From assembly GCA_034435035.1 (NCBI GenBank), contig DAOTXW010000057.1:1-36884 (forward strand): a stretch of 36,884 bases of DNA, given 5' to 3'. This document shows positions 22,761-30,831 of the stretch, piece by piece. The notes beneath the pieces were generated by a model. That model made no database searches, was not told where the DNA came from, and worked only from the letters and a program-made list of their open reading frames with translations. The position numbers were made by a program, and so were the translations under genes. This DNA comes from JAHEME01 sp034435035 (GTDB lineage: Bacteria > Chloroflexota > Anaerolineae > Aggregatilineales > UBA3940). Positions within the stretch are counted from its first letter, which is position 1; each line of letters opens with the position of its first letter.

Positions 22761-25100
22761 ATGGATCCGACGATGCCTTCTGATTCTGTCAATTCACGTG
22801 GTCCAGTGCGATGCCACTTTCATGTGGAGGGCGTGGTTCAGGGCGTGGGATTTCGCCCTTTTGTCTATGGCCTGGCGACACGGCTCGGGCTGACAGGCTG
22901 GGTGCTGAATACCTCGTCGGGCGTACAGATTGAGGTACAGGGAGCACATGACAAAGTGCGCCAGTTCGAGGCCTCCCTCACTGCTGAGGCTCCTCCTCTG
23001 GCAAGAATTCGCCATATCACAACGAGACCTCTCCCGATTAGGCCGCAGGAATCCGGTTTTGCTATTCATCACAGTGAAGTGGATAGTGGGACTTCTCTTA
23101 TATCGCCCGACGTGGCAACCTGCACGGACTGCCTTCATGAAATCCTGGATCCCGGCGATCGCCGCTATCGCTACCCGTTCACTAACTGTACCAACTGCGG
23201 GCCCCGATACACGATTATCCAGGATATGCCCTATGATCGCTCCCGGACTACAATGTCTGGCTTCAAGATGTGTGCCGACTGTCTTGCCGAGTACCTTGAC
23301 CCGCTCAATCGCCGCTTTCATGCCCAGCCGAATGCCTGTCCGCGCTGCGGACCGCAGATTCGCCTGATCGGCGACCTGCCGGATCCTCCGGCGACCTTTG
23401 TGGATGATATCGCCAGGGCCGCGGCGCTGCTGCGCGCGGGGAAGATCGTCGCTGTCAAGGGCCTGGGCGGGTTCCATCTTGCCTGTGATGCGACCAACTC
23501 TGAGGCGGTGGCCAGATTGCGCGAGCGAAAGCATCGCCCCGATAAACCCCTGGCGATTATGATGGCATCCCTCACTGAGGTGCAACAGCACTGCTCGGTG
23601 AGCTCAGATGAGCGAGACCTTCTCACCGATCCTTCCGCTCCTATCGTCCTGCTTTACCGGCTGCCCGGCTCGACTGTGGCGACTAACGTGGCGCCGCGCA
23701 ACCCCATGCTGGGAGTCATGCTGCCCTATACGCCGCTGCATCATCTTTTGATCCGCGACGCTGGCTGTCCTCTGGTGATGACCAGTGGGAATATTGCTGA
23801 CCATCCTGTGCTGGCAGATGAACAGGAAGCACTTTCCACCCTGAAGGGTATTGCAGACGCCTTCCTGATTCACAATCGTGCCATTCACATGCGCTGTGAT
23901 GATGCCATCTGGTGGGTTGACCGCTTCGCGGGGGAGCACGACGCTGCACACCAACCCCTGCGACGGGCCCGCGGGGACGCCCCTTACCCTATCAGACTGG
24001 CATGGACATCCCGGCAGCCCATTGTTGCGGTGGGTGCCGAGATGAAGAACACTCTCTGCCTGACGCGGGGATCTGATGCTTTCCTGAGCCAGCATATTGG
24101 AGAGGTTAATTCATGGGAGTCCCTTGCCTACTTCCAGGAGGTCTCAGAGCATCTGCAGAGAATGCTCAAAATCACTCCTGCAGCGATCGCTTGCGATATG
24201 CACCCGGGGTATTTGACGAGCCGGCAGGCGGAGCAGTGGTCAACCGGGAGATCTTTGCCGCTGATCGCTGTCCAGCATCACCACGCGCATATCGCAGCGT
24301 GCCTCGCTGAGTATGGGCGCGCAGAACCGGTTATCGGGATCGCATTCGACGGTACCGGTTATGGCCCCGATGGTGCGATCTGGGGCGGCGAGGTGCTGGT
24401 AGCTGATCCTTACCAATTTGAGCGGGCGGCTCATCTGGAGTACCTGCCTCTTCCGGGCGGGGAGGCTGCGATCCGGCGTCCCTACCGGACAGCATGGGCC
24501 TACCTGCTGGCCTCGCTGGGGTATATTCCTGACCTCCCGGGTTTCCAACACCTGCCCGGGGTGGAACGCCATGTGGTGGAACGGCAGGTTGACCGGAAAC
24601 TGAATACCCCGCTGACTTCTAGCTGCGGGCGTCTCTTTGACGCTATCTCAGCCATGCTGGGACTGTGCCGGGAAGCCACCTTCGAAGCTCAGGCGGCAAT
24701 CGCGCTCGAACTTGCTGCGCGTGAGTATGGAACTGATCTTGCCCCGCCCTACCCGTTCGAGATTGATTCGTCGGGGCAGATACGCCTCCGAGGGTTGCTG
24801 ACCGGGGTCGTCGCTGATATGCAAGCTGGAGCGCCGCCGACGCGTATTGCCTCAGCATTTCATGCTACACTGGTTGCCATGGCGACAGAGGTTGCTCGCT
24901 GGGTCAGTTCCCGGACCGGGCTTTCGGTCGTCGCCCTTTCGGGCGGTGTATTCCAGAATCGACTGCTTCTCCAAACCGTCCGAGCAGCTCTGCGCAGCGC
25001 AGGCTTCTCGGTTCTGACCCATCGGCAGGTGCCCGCCAATGATGGCGGCCTGAGTCTGGGGCAGGCTGTTGTGGCAATGCACCTTCTGGATCGATCCTGA
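22761..25100 (+). CDS. hypF: Carbamoyltransferase HypF
   Basis: HypF turns carbamoyl phosphate and ATP into a carbamoyl group and transfers it to the C-terminal Cys of HypE. The protein has 779 residues from the ATG at 22761 (a second ATG at 22773 is also possible; neither has a strong ribosome site). Domains in order: acylphosphatase-like (GVVQGVGFRPF near residue 24); two zinc fingers (CTDCLHEI, CTNCGPRY, CADCLAEY, CPRCGPQ); a YrdC-like domain (VKGLGGFHLACDA, RERKHRPDKPLAIMM); and a Kae1-like domain with HHHAHIAACLAE, FDGTGYGPDGAIWGGE and LSGGVFQNRLL. All expected motifs are present. It is transcribed away from hypA. Confidence 0.96.
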   Translation: MDPTMPSDSVNSRGPVRCHFHVEGVVQGVGFRPFVYGLATRLGLTGWVLNTSSGVQIEVQGAHDKVRQFEASLTAEAPPLARIRHITTRPLPIRPQESGFAIHHSEVDSGTSLISPDVATCTDCLHEILDPGDRRYRYPFTNCTNCGPRYTIIQDMPYDRSRTTMSGFKMCADCLAEYLDPLNRRFHAQPNACPRCGPQIRLIGDLPDPPATFVDDIARAAALLRAGKIVAVKGLGGFHLACDATNSEAVARLRERKHRPDKPLAIMMASLTEVQQHCSVSSDERDLLTDPSAPIVLLYRLPGSTVATNVAPRNPMLGVMLPYTPLHHLLIRDAGCPLVMTSGNIADHPVLADEQEALSTLKGIADAFLIHNRAIHMRCDDAIWWVDRFAGEHDAAHQPLRRARGDAPYPIRLAWTSRQPIVAVGAEMKNTLCLTRGSDAFLSQHIGEVNSWESLAYFQEVSEHLQRMLKITPAAIACDMHPGYLTSRQAEQWSTGRSLPLIAVQHHHAHIAACLAEYGRAEPVIGIAFDGTGYGPDGAIWGGEVLVADPYQFERAAHLEYLPLPGGEAAIRRPYRTAWAYLLASLGYIPDLPGFQHLPGVERHVVERQVDRKLNTPLTSSCGRLFDAISAMLGLCREATFEAQAAIALELAAREYGTDLAPPYPFEIDSSGQIRLRGLLTGVVADMQAGAPPTRIASAFHATLVAMATEVARWVSSRTGLSVVALSGGVFQNRLLLQTVRAALRSAGFSVLTHRQVPANDGGLSLGQAVVAMHLLDRS

Positions 25101-25130
25101 CACAGGCTCATTTCACTGGAAGGCAAGTGT

Positions 25131-25904
25131 ATGATGGTTATTGACACATCGCCGGCGCCTGAGCGCATTCTGGTGGTTGTTGCACATGCGGATGACATTG
25201 AATTTGGCGCTGCTGGCAGTATTGCGCGCTGGGTACAGGGGGGGTCTCGGGTTACATACTGCATCGTGACGGATAATGGGGCCGGAAGCAACGTGCCCGG
25301 CATCCTGCGCAGAGACCTTGTTGAGCGTCGGGAAAAGGAGCAGCGGGCTGCCGCCAGGCTGCTTGGTGTAACAGATGTCAGGCTGCTGGGTTATCGAGAT
25401 GGCGAGCTGGAGCCGAGTCTGGCGCTGCGGCGCGACATTACCCGGCTGATCCGGGAAATCAAGCCGGATCGGGTGATCTGCCAGGACCCGGCAACCGTTT
25501 TTGTGGAGAGCTGGTATGTGAATCACCCCGATCACCGGGCAGCAGGCGAGGCGACGATCTATGCCGTTTTTCCCAGCGCAGGCACAAGGCCAATCTTCCC
25601 GGAACTGCTGGATGAGGGGTATGAACCTCACGATGTGAAGGAACTCTACATGATGCTCACACTGAGCCCGGATATTGCAGTGGACATTTCCGATACTATC
25701 GACATGAAACTGCAGGCGCTCCTGTGCCATGAGTCTCAGGTCGGAGCGGAAGTGGCCGCGATGGTTCGGGAATGGGATAGTGATGTGGGCAGACAGATCG
25801 GCTGTGCCTATGCTGAAGACTACCGGGTCATACGCTTTGAACAGCCTTCCCGGGGAATGTCGGACCAGGCTGAAGGTCAGGGGGCTGCCTCTCAAAGTGG
25901 GTAA
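25131..25904 (+). CDS. PIG-L/LmbE-family zinc deacetylase
   Basis: This 257-residue cytoplasmic hydrolase is predicted to remove N-acetyl groups from sugars or glycosides (N-acetylglucosaminyl-type substrates) with a metal ion. The first metal motif is VVAHADDIEFGAAGSIA, the family AHPDD with Pro replaced by Ala. The second is NHPDHRAAGEA. VTDNGAGSN and RRDLVERREKEQ are also typical. GGAAGG lies seven bases before the ATG. It begins 30 bases after hypF, so it may be co-transcribed by read-through, but its function has no obvious link to hydrogenase. Relatives act in mycothiol, bacillithiol and antibiotic pathways; the substrate here is unknown. Confidence 0.88.
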   Translation: MMVIDTSPAPERILVVVAHADDIEFGAAGSIARWVQGGSRVTYCIVTDNGAGSNVPGILRRDLVERREKEQRAAARLLGVTDVRLLGYRDGELEPSLALRRDITRLIREIKPDRVICQDPATVFVESWYVNHPDHRAAGEATIYAVFPSAGTRPIFPELLDEGYEPHDVKELYMMLTLSPDIAVDISDTIDMKLQALLCHESQVGAEVAAMVREWDSDVGRQIGCAYAEDYRVIRFEQPSRGMSDQAEGQGAASQSG

Positions 25905-25912
25905 AGGGTGGC

Positions 25913-26554
25913 CTACTCGAGGACCAGTTTGCCCACCAGATCGCGTGCAGCCGCTAGTTCATCGGCATTCACCAGGTGGCCCATGCCCGGATAGATCCGC
26001 ACATCGACATCCGCTCCCATCTCGCGCAGGATGTCCTCTGTCCGGCGGACACGCGCCAGGGGAATGAACGGATCGATATCGCTGCAGCCCATTAGGACCG
26101 GGGTCCCGGCCAGGGTCCCTGTGTAGTCCTTGAGGTCCGATTCGTGACCGATCACTCCGCCGCTGAACGCGATAATGCTGCCATAGCGTGCAGGGTTGCG
26201 AGCAGCATACTCTGTGACCAGGCAGCCTCCCTGCGAGAATCCCATCAACGCAATTCGACTGGTTGAAAGATACCCGCCGGTAAGCTGATCCAGCAGCCCC
26301 TTCACGCGGGCCAGCGCCGAGCTCAGCCAGGGTTGGTTTGCCTGCTGTGGAGCAAGGAATGGTTGCGGATACCAGGTTGACCCGGCTGCTGCTGGCGCCA
26401 GGTAGGCGGTATCCCCATGATCGATATAGGGAACAAGGCTCAGGATGTCTTCGGGTGAAGACCCGCGGCCATGCAGCAGGATGACAGCGGCCTTCGCCTG
26501 CTCCAGCGGAACGCCATAGGTTAGTGTGCGTGTCGAAGCGTGCGGCCCGGTCAT
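25913..26554 (-). CDS. Alpha/beta-hydrolase, phospholipase/carboxylesterase family
   Basis: This serine esterase has 213 residues, the normal size of this subfamily, from the ATG at 26554. Longer upstream starts run into the next gene's region and code for no recognisable protein. The oxyanion region is VILLHGRGSS, the nucleophile Ser is in MGFSQGGCLV, the acid is likely the Asp in GCSDIDPFIP, and the catalytic His is in YPGMGHLVN. There is no signal peptide, so it is cytoplasmic. Substrates in the family include acyl thioesters, lysophospholipids and small esters. It converges on the PIG-L gene with an 8-base gap. Confidence 0.88.
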   Translation of the reverse strand: MTGPHASTRTLTYGVPLEQAKAAVILLHGRGSSPEDILSLVPYIDHGDTAYLAPAAAGSTWYPQPFLAPQQANQPWLSSALARVKGLLDQLTGGYLSTSRIALMGFSQGGCLVTEYAARNPARYGSIIAFSGGVIGHESDLKDYTGTLAGTPVLMGCSDIDPFIPLARVRRTEDILREMGADVDVRIYPGMGHLVNADELAAARDLVGKLVLE

Positions 26555-26651
26555 TGAAGAGCAGGTCCTTAATGGGAATGTTTGGTTACGCTCGGATTCC
26601 TGCCAGCGCATAGACAGGCTGGCAGGATCAAAGGCTGCGGCTGGCCGTATT

Positions 26652-26978
26652 TTATCGGGGGCAGCCCTGTAGGTCCCATTCATAATAGCCTTCAGGCAGA
26701 TGCGCGGCCTCCCACGATTCGCCCCGCCGCCATACGACGAGCAGATAGGGCAGCTGGCCATCGTTAATGGTAGCATCCGTGGCTACACAGTACAGCGCAT
26801 CCGCGCCTCTGACACCGGGGTCGCCCTCGACAATCTGGGTGATGGCGGCGTCAGCCAGCCCATCAGCGCGCATGACCTCACGCGCAGCGGCCTCCACCGG
26901 ATCGGAACCAACGGTGCGACTTGAGCATGCCGATAAACTGCATACAATCACAGCGGCAACCAGCAGATATCTGATCAA
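26652..26978 (-). CDS. Small secreted lipoprotein of unknown function
   Basis: I do not recognise the family. The TTG at 26978 is the best start: GGAG lies nine bases upstream and the product begins MIRYLLVAAVIVCSLSAC, a compact lipoprotein signal with Cys18 as lipidation site. The mature part (about 90 residues) has a short predicted helix (VEAAAREVMRADGLAD), then ADALYCVATDA, LLVVWRRGESWEAAHLP and ends in a Cys (LQGCPR). The two remaining Cys could form a disulfide. The DALYCVA...YLLVVWR pattern suggests a small beta-sheet domain. It is divergent from the acylation operon, with only 18 bases between the two putative starts. Confidence 0.65.
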   Translation of the reverse strand: MIRYLLVAAVIVCSLSACSSRTVGSDPVEAAAREVMRADGLADAAITQIVEGDPGVRGADALYCVATDATINDGQLPYLLVVWRRGESWEAAHLPEGYYEWDLQGCPR

Positions 26979-26996
26979 GGCACAGGATCTCCACAA

Positions 26997-27155
26997 TTGA
27001 GGACGCGCGATCGAGATAGTATCATAAAGCCGGTGCTCAGCGCGATCTTCTCGCGCGAAAACGCGTGGGCAGTTCTTCTGGCCATTATGCTTCTGCTGAC
27101 TCTGACCTGCGCCCTGGCCGGCGTTCAGCCGCGTTTTGTCTATACCGGATTTTAA
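26997..27155 (+). CDS. DltX-like single-span microprotein with a C-terminal acyl-shuttle hexapeptide
   Basis: This small gene directly precedes the MBOAT gene. A TTG at 26997 has AGGA nine bases upstream and gives 52 residues; a GTG at 27033 would give 40. The N-terminus is basic (about residues 1-20, five Arg/Lys), followed by one hydrophobic span (AWAVLLAIMLLLTLTCALAG, about 24-42) and the extracytoplasmic end VQPRFVYTGF. By the positive-inside rule the C-terminus faces outward. Established work on the Dlt pathway shows that DltX, a microprotein of similar size and layout, carries an acyl group on the Tyr of a C-terminal hexapeptide of F-x-Y-x-x-F type between the MBOAT DltB and the transferase DltD. 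FVYTGF at the extreme C-terminus fits, with Tyr49 as acceptor. Its stop is four bases before the MBOAT ATG. Confidence 0.7.
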   Translation: MRTRDRDSIIKPVLSAIFSRENAWAVLLAIMLLLTLTCALAGVQPRFVYTGF

Positions 27156-27159
27156 TCCG

Positions 27160-28353
27160 ATGACCTGGTGGATGCTGGTGACCTGGTGCATTGGCCTGAC
27201 CGCCTTTGCAGCCCTCATCGGGGGCCTGCTTCGCCCGTTGCCGGCAGCGCTCCGATCGGTGCTGGTAATAGTCTCGTCAGCCTCGCTGACGCTGATTCTG
27301 TCTGGCCAGTGGGCATCGGTCATCCTTTTCTTTGTGGGAACAGTGCTTGTTGTTGCAACGTGGAGGCTGAGCCAGACCCGCGCAGCGCGGCTTTGGATCG
27401 TGGTATTGGTGGCGCTGTTAGTTGCCAGCAAGTTGCCCGGTGCGGCAAGACTCGGCTCTGCAGACCCGGGTCCGGGTATGCCTCTGCCGATCTGGCTGGG
27501 ATTCTCTTATCTGGCATTTCGGTTGATTCATGTCACTATTGAGGCACACACCGGCCGGCTTGGCGATATTACGCTTCCCGAGCTGCTGGTGTATGCATTA
27601 CATCCCGCCAGCCTGGTGGCTGGACCCATCGACCGTGCGCGCCGTTCTGCTGCCTGCCAGCGTGAGCCGCTCCCCGCTGGCGAAGCCCTCAACCAGGGCA
27701 TCTGGCGGCTGCTTCTCGGTTTGTCCATCAAGTTTGTGATTGCCAATCCACTCTTCTCCGTGGTGGCGGCTCAGGACATGGTTCAGAATCCCGATCGCCC
27801 TGTGGGCATCGCATGGGTCTGGTTGCTAGCCTATTCGTTCTTTCTGCTGGCAGATTTTGCAGCCTATACCCATATCGCTATCGGGTTCGGCTATCTGTCT
27901 GGGTTGCGCCTGCCGGAGAACTTTGCGCGCCCCTACCTGGCACCTTCTATAACGCTCTTCTGGCAGCGCTGGCACATCACCCTCTCAAGCTGGCTGCGCG
28001 ACTACATCTTCTTTCCCCTGGCTCGTTTCCTGCGCGCACGCACCGGTGACCGCTACCGCGGGGGGATCCAGCTCATATGCCATCTGGCGACTATGATCGC
28101 GGCAGGGCTGTGGCATGGCCTTTCCGGAGGATTTCTGCTCTGGGGGGTCTGGCATGGCCTCGGACTCTTTGCCCACAGCCAGTTTGCGCTTCGAGCGGCT
28201 CCAGCCCGCAGCAGGCAGGCGTTCTGGTCGGGTGTTAGCACAGGAGCCGGTACAGTGCTGACCTTTACCTTTGTGAGCATCGGGTGGGTGTTCTTCGCTG
28301 CCGATGTTCCCACTGCTCTGCGAATTCTGGCGCGGCTCTTTGGTGTCCGGTGA
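27160..28353 (+). CDS. Membrane-bound O-acyltransferase (MBOAT, AlgI/DltB-like)
   Basis: This polytopic acyltransferase of 397 residues moves an acyl group from a cytoplasmic carrier across the membrane. I prefer the ATG at 27160; a TTG at 27136 overlaps the microprotein gene. About ten hydrophobic spans are visible. The family core is PSITLFWQRWHITLSSWLRD (first conserved His) and GLWHGLSGGFLLWGVWHG, which contains the catalytic His of AlgI/DltB. The C-terminus ends ..RLFGVR and lacks the Tyr hexapeptide that some MBOATs carry, matching provision of that motif by the upstream microprotein. No clear ribosome site precedes the ATG. A CGGAT-TTTA-ATCCG hairpin spans the preceding stop, so coupling is likely. 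It overlaps the next gene (TGATG). Confidence 0.93.
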   Translation: MTWWMLVTWCIGLTAFAALIGGLLRPLPAALRSVLVIVSSASLTLILSGQWASVILFFVGTVLVVATWRLSQTRAARLWIVVLVALLVASKLPGAARLGSADPGPGMPLPIWLGFSYLAFRLIHVTIEAHTGRLGDITLPELLVYALHPASLVAGPIDRARRSAACQREPLPAGEALNQGIWRLLLGLSIKFVIANPLFSVVAAQDMVQNPDRPVGIAWVWLLAYSFFLLADFAAYTHIAIGFGYLSGLRLPENFARPYLAPSITLFWQRWHITLSSWLRDYIFFPLARFLRARTGDRYRGGIQLICHLATMIAAGLWHGLSGGFLLWGVWHGLGLFAHSQFALRAAPARSRQAFWSGVSTGAGTVLTFTFVSIGWVFFAADVPTALRILARLFGVR

Positions 28354-29507
28354 TGTTTGATCGTTCCCCATTCCCGGATGCAGCAGCATTGCTGAGAACC
28401 CTGCTGAAGGCCTTTCTGATTGCCGGCATCATCAATGCGGCGCTTGTATTCAGCCGCGTCAACATTGTCCGCGAGATAATAACCCTCAATACTTGGGACT
28501 TGCTCGATAAAGGCCGCTCGCGCTTGGCATACCCCAGCGATTTTCAAAATGGGCAGCTCCCTCTGGAGGCTTTGCTGGCGGCTCATGAGATCAGTATCCG
28601 GGCAAACAACCCGGATGAGTACCGGGTGGTTCTGCTCGGCGAGTCGGGGATCGCTGGCTGGGGTGTCTCTGATGAGCAGACCGTCTCGGCCCAGCTGACC
28701 GCTCAGGGCGTTATGATCGGCAGCCAGCGGGTCGTTGCTTATAACCTGGGCTATCCTCAGCCAGGAGTGGCACGCGACCTTCTGATCCTTGATGCGGCCA
28801 TGCCATATGATCCCGATCTGATCATTTGGTTCGTCACCCCGGCGGCGCTTGATAATGACCCGGATCCCACCGGGGCTAACCGGGTATTCTACGAGATCAA
28901 CCGTGAGCGCCTGCACATGCTTGCCGGCTCATATCCTCTTCTTGAGGGCTGGTATTCGCAGCAGAGCAGCCTGTACCTCAGCGAGCCAGCCGTGTGGGAA
29001 TCTCTCATGGGAATTCGGGATCAGGAGCTTCTACCCATCTGGCTTAACTCGTTGTTCTATCCATGGGTGCCTCCTGATCTGGGGGTATCGGATCGCCGTA
29101 TCGGGCTGGAGCCCGTGCCACAGGAAGCTCGTTACAGAGATGAAGATCCGGGTTTCACACCTATGCCCAATGAGACCTGGCAGATCCTGCGCGTAGGTTG
29201 CCAGCGTGCTACCAACGGAGGGGCTGGCTTCCTGATCGTGAACGAGCCCATATCGGTCGGTGCTCTGGGCTCAAGCGAGATCAACTACAATGCGCACTAC
29301 CAGCGGGCGCTGTATGACCGCTATCGTCTCGCTCTGGCGGAGTTCACACGCACGCATGGAGTCTGGTATGCTGACCTGTGGGATGTTATCCCGGCGGCGC
29401 ATTTCACGGATACACCCATCCATGCAGATGGGCAGGGGTATGGTATACTCTCCGCCGCCCTGGCGGATGTGATGAACAACGGCATGCGGCGATCGATATG
29501 CCAATGA
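28353..29507 (+). CDS. Membrane-anchored SGNH-fold acyltransferase (DltD/AlgX-like)
   Basis: This 384-residue protein has an N-terminal anchor (about residues 12-35, TLLKAFLIAGIINAALVF) and an extracytoplasmic SGNH domain. The nucleophile block is VVLLGESGIAGWGVS (GDSxxxG in relatives), block II is YNLGYPQPG, and the C-terminal D-x3-H block is DTPIHADGQGYGILS. It starts inside the MBOAT stop (TGATG). In Dlt and alginate systems the equivalent protein receives the acyl group from the shuttle Tyr onto its Ser and passes it to a polymer outside the cell. The fold is clear from the blocks; the role as final transferase is inferred from position. Confidence 0.8.
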   Translation: MFDRSPFPDAAALLRTLLKAFLIAGIINAALVFSRVNIVREIITLNTWDLLDKGRSRLAYPSDFQNGQLPLEALLAAHEISIRANNPDEYRVVLLGESGIAGWGVSDEQTVSAQLTAQGVMIGSQRVVAYNLGYPQPGVARDLLILDAAMPYDPDLIIWFVTPAALDNDPDPTGANRVFYEINRERLHMLAGSYPLLEGWYSQQSSLYLSEPAVWESLMGIRDQELLPIWLNSLFYPWVPPDLGVSDRRIGLEPVPQEARYRDEDPGFTPMPNETWQILRVGCQRATNGGAGFLIVNEPISVGALGSSEINYNAHYQRALYDRYRLALAEFTRTHGVWYADLWDVIPAAHFTDTPIHADGQGYGILSAALADVMNNGMRRSICQ

Positions 29508-29514
29508 ATAGGTT

Positions 29515-30558
29515 GTGCTGGTAATGGGCCGGATATTTCAATGTGTAGCAGTGCTGGTGGCGGCGCTTATCGGAGCGACAGCGTGTTCAGCGGTTTTGCC
29601 TCGTACTCCCGTCCCTGAGGCTACCCGTGGAGTCGCTACCCTGAGTGAGCAGGAGGCAGCTGGCTCGGCAGCTGCAGCGGCGCCAGCGCCGACTGTGAAG
29701 CCTGCAGTTACTGCGACCCCAATCCCCCGGGCGGTTCAATCTGGCGCAGTGCCCTCTCCTGTCCCGACCGATCAGCGTACTTATGAGCTGTGTGTCAGTA
29801 TTGCCAGTGATTCGAACGGCTATGGCCATGTCACTCTTCAGCGTCCCGATACGGGCGAGGTCGCGATCACATACATCAAGCCGCTGGCTATTCCGTTGCA
29901 GGCGCACCTCGATGCGTTAGGCCTCAACTACCTGCGCGTTGTGGACCGCAGTCTCTCTGCTGGCGGGCTGACGATTGCCAGCTCGAACTATCTGGACAGC
30001 GATCCGTTCTTTCATCTGAAGAACGACCACTGCAAATTTGTTGTCATTACCCCATTCTACCCGGATGTAGCCGTCAACCTTTCCCGGCCCGAAGATTATG
30101 TGGCTAATCTTCGCTGGTTGCTGGATGCGGTTACCAGTACCAGCCCGGATTCGCGCGTGCTTTTGCTCAATTTCTACCGGACAGACCGTGCAGAATTCAC
30201 GGCGGACAATAGCGGCCGCGGGCTGAGCGCCCAGCGAATCACCGAGTTTAATGATGCGCTGGCCGCTGCGTGCGGGAGCGGCGGGACTGTCGCAGCCTAT
30301 GCGCAGGTTGTCTGCATTGACATTAGCGCCTGGTTTGACGACATGGGGACCACCTATCTTCTTAAAGAGATGTCGCAACAGCAGTACCGGGCAGCTCTCT
30401 ATCAGGCAACGGGTTATACACCTATCCTTGAGTCCTATTTTGAGACCTTTCCTGATGGCATCTTAACCGGGGATGGCATCCACCTGAGTCTCGCTGGTCG
30501 CGACCGTCTGTCCGCCAATCTGGCCCAGGTGATCCACACACTCAATGACGATTTCTGA
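29515..30558 (+). CDS. Second SGNH-like protein, a lipoprotein
   Basis: This lipoprotein of up to 347 residues starts at a GTG (29515) or an ATG (29524). The signal peptide ends ALIGATAC. A Pro/Ala/Thr-rich linker (about 25-85) follows, then a globular domain. Candidate SGNH blocks are SIASDSNGYGHV (nucleophile Ser after Asp), FVVITPFYPDV, and near the end LTGDGIHLSLAGRDRLSAN, where Asp and His match the D-x2-H block. Alginate and cellulose acylation operons also carry two SGNH proteins (such as AlgJ and AlgX), so this may be a second transferase, an acyl-esterase editor, or a polymer-binding partner. It begins 7 bases after the previous stop. Confidence 0.75.
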   Translation: MLVMGRIFQCVAVLVAALIGATACSAVLPRTPVPEATRGVATLSEQEAAGSAAAAAPAPTVKPAVTATPIPRAVQSGAVPSPVPTDQRTYELCVSIASDSNGYGHVTLQRPDTGEVAITYIKPLAIPLQAHLDALGLNYLRVVDRSLSAGGLTIASSNYLDSDPFFHLKNDHCKFVVITPFYPDVAVNLSRPEDYVANLRWLLDAVTSTSPDSRVLLLNFYRTDRAEFTADNSGRGLSAQRITEFNDALAAACGSGGTVAAYAQVVCIDISAWFDDMGTTYLLKEMSQQQYRAALYQATGYTPILESYFETFPDGILTGDGIHLSLAGRDRLSANLAQVIHTLNDDF

Positions 30559-30576
30559 TCATTCCGGAGGCTCTGT

Positions 30577-30831
30577 ATGTCTGACGACTCGCTGCGCGCT
30601 GAACTGCGCGCCTATCTGACTTCTCAGATTCTTCGCGATCCGGCTTATCCCCTCGATGACGGGGATGCCCTGATCTCGAGCGGGCTGATTGACTCATTTA
30701 GCCTGGTGGATCTGGCGCTGTGGGTTGAGGCTGCTTACGGCGTTCATATCGATAACAGCGATCTCAATGCCAGCACTTTTGACACGTTAACCGAGCTGGC
30801 TGACTACATTGACAAGCGACGCGGGATATGA
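30577..30831 (+). CDS. Acyl carrier protein
   Basis: This 84-residue acidic protein carries the 4'-phosphopantetheine site SGLIDSFSLVDL, with Ser40 as attachment residue (D-S-F rather than the D-S-L of fatty-acid-synthesis ACP). GGAGG lies seven bases upstream of the ATG. It corresponds to DltC in Dlt operons: the carrier that presents the activated acyl group to the MBOAT. Its stop overlaps the start of the ligase gene (ATGA), so ligase and carrier are probably made together. No phosphopantetheinyl transferase is encoded nearby. Confidence 0.92.
   Translation: MSDDSLRAELRAYLTSQILRDPAYPLDDGDALISSGLIDSFSLVDLALWVEAAYGVHIDNSDLNASTFDTLTELADYIDKRRGI

Noticed and set aside
26978..27431. Long N-terminal extension of the small lipoprotein into the acylation operon
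   Set aside because: The extension is antisense to the MBOAT gene, has no signal peptide at its start and reads as out-of-frame sequence. The TTG at 26978 has a ribosome site and a proper lipoprotein signal.
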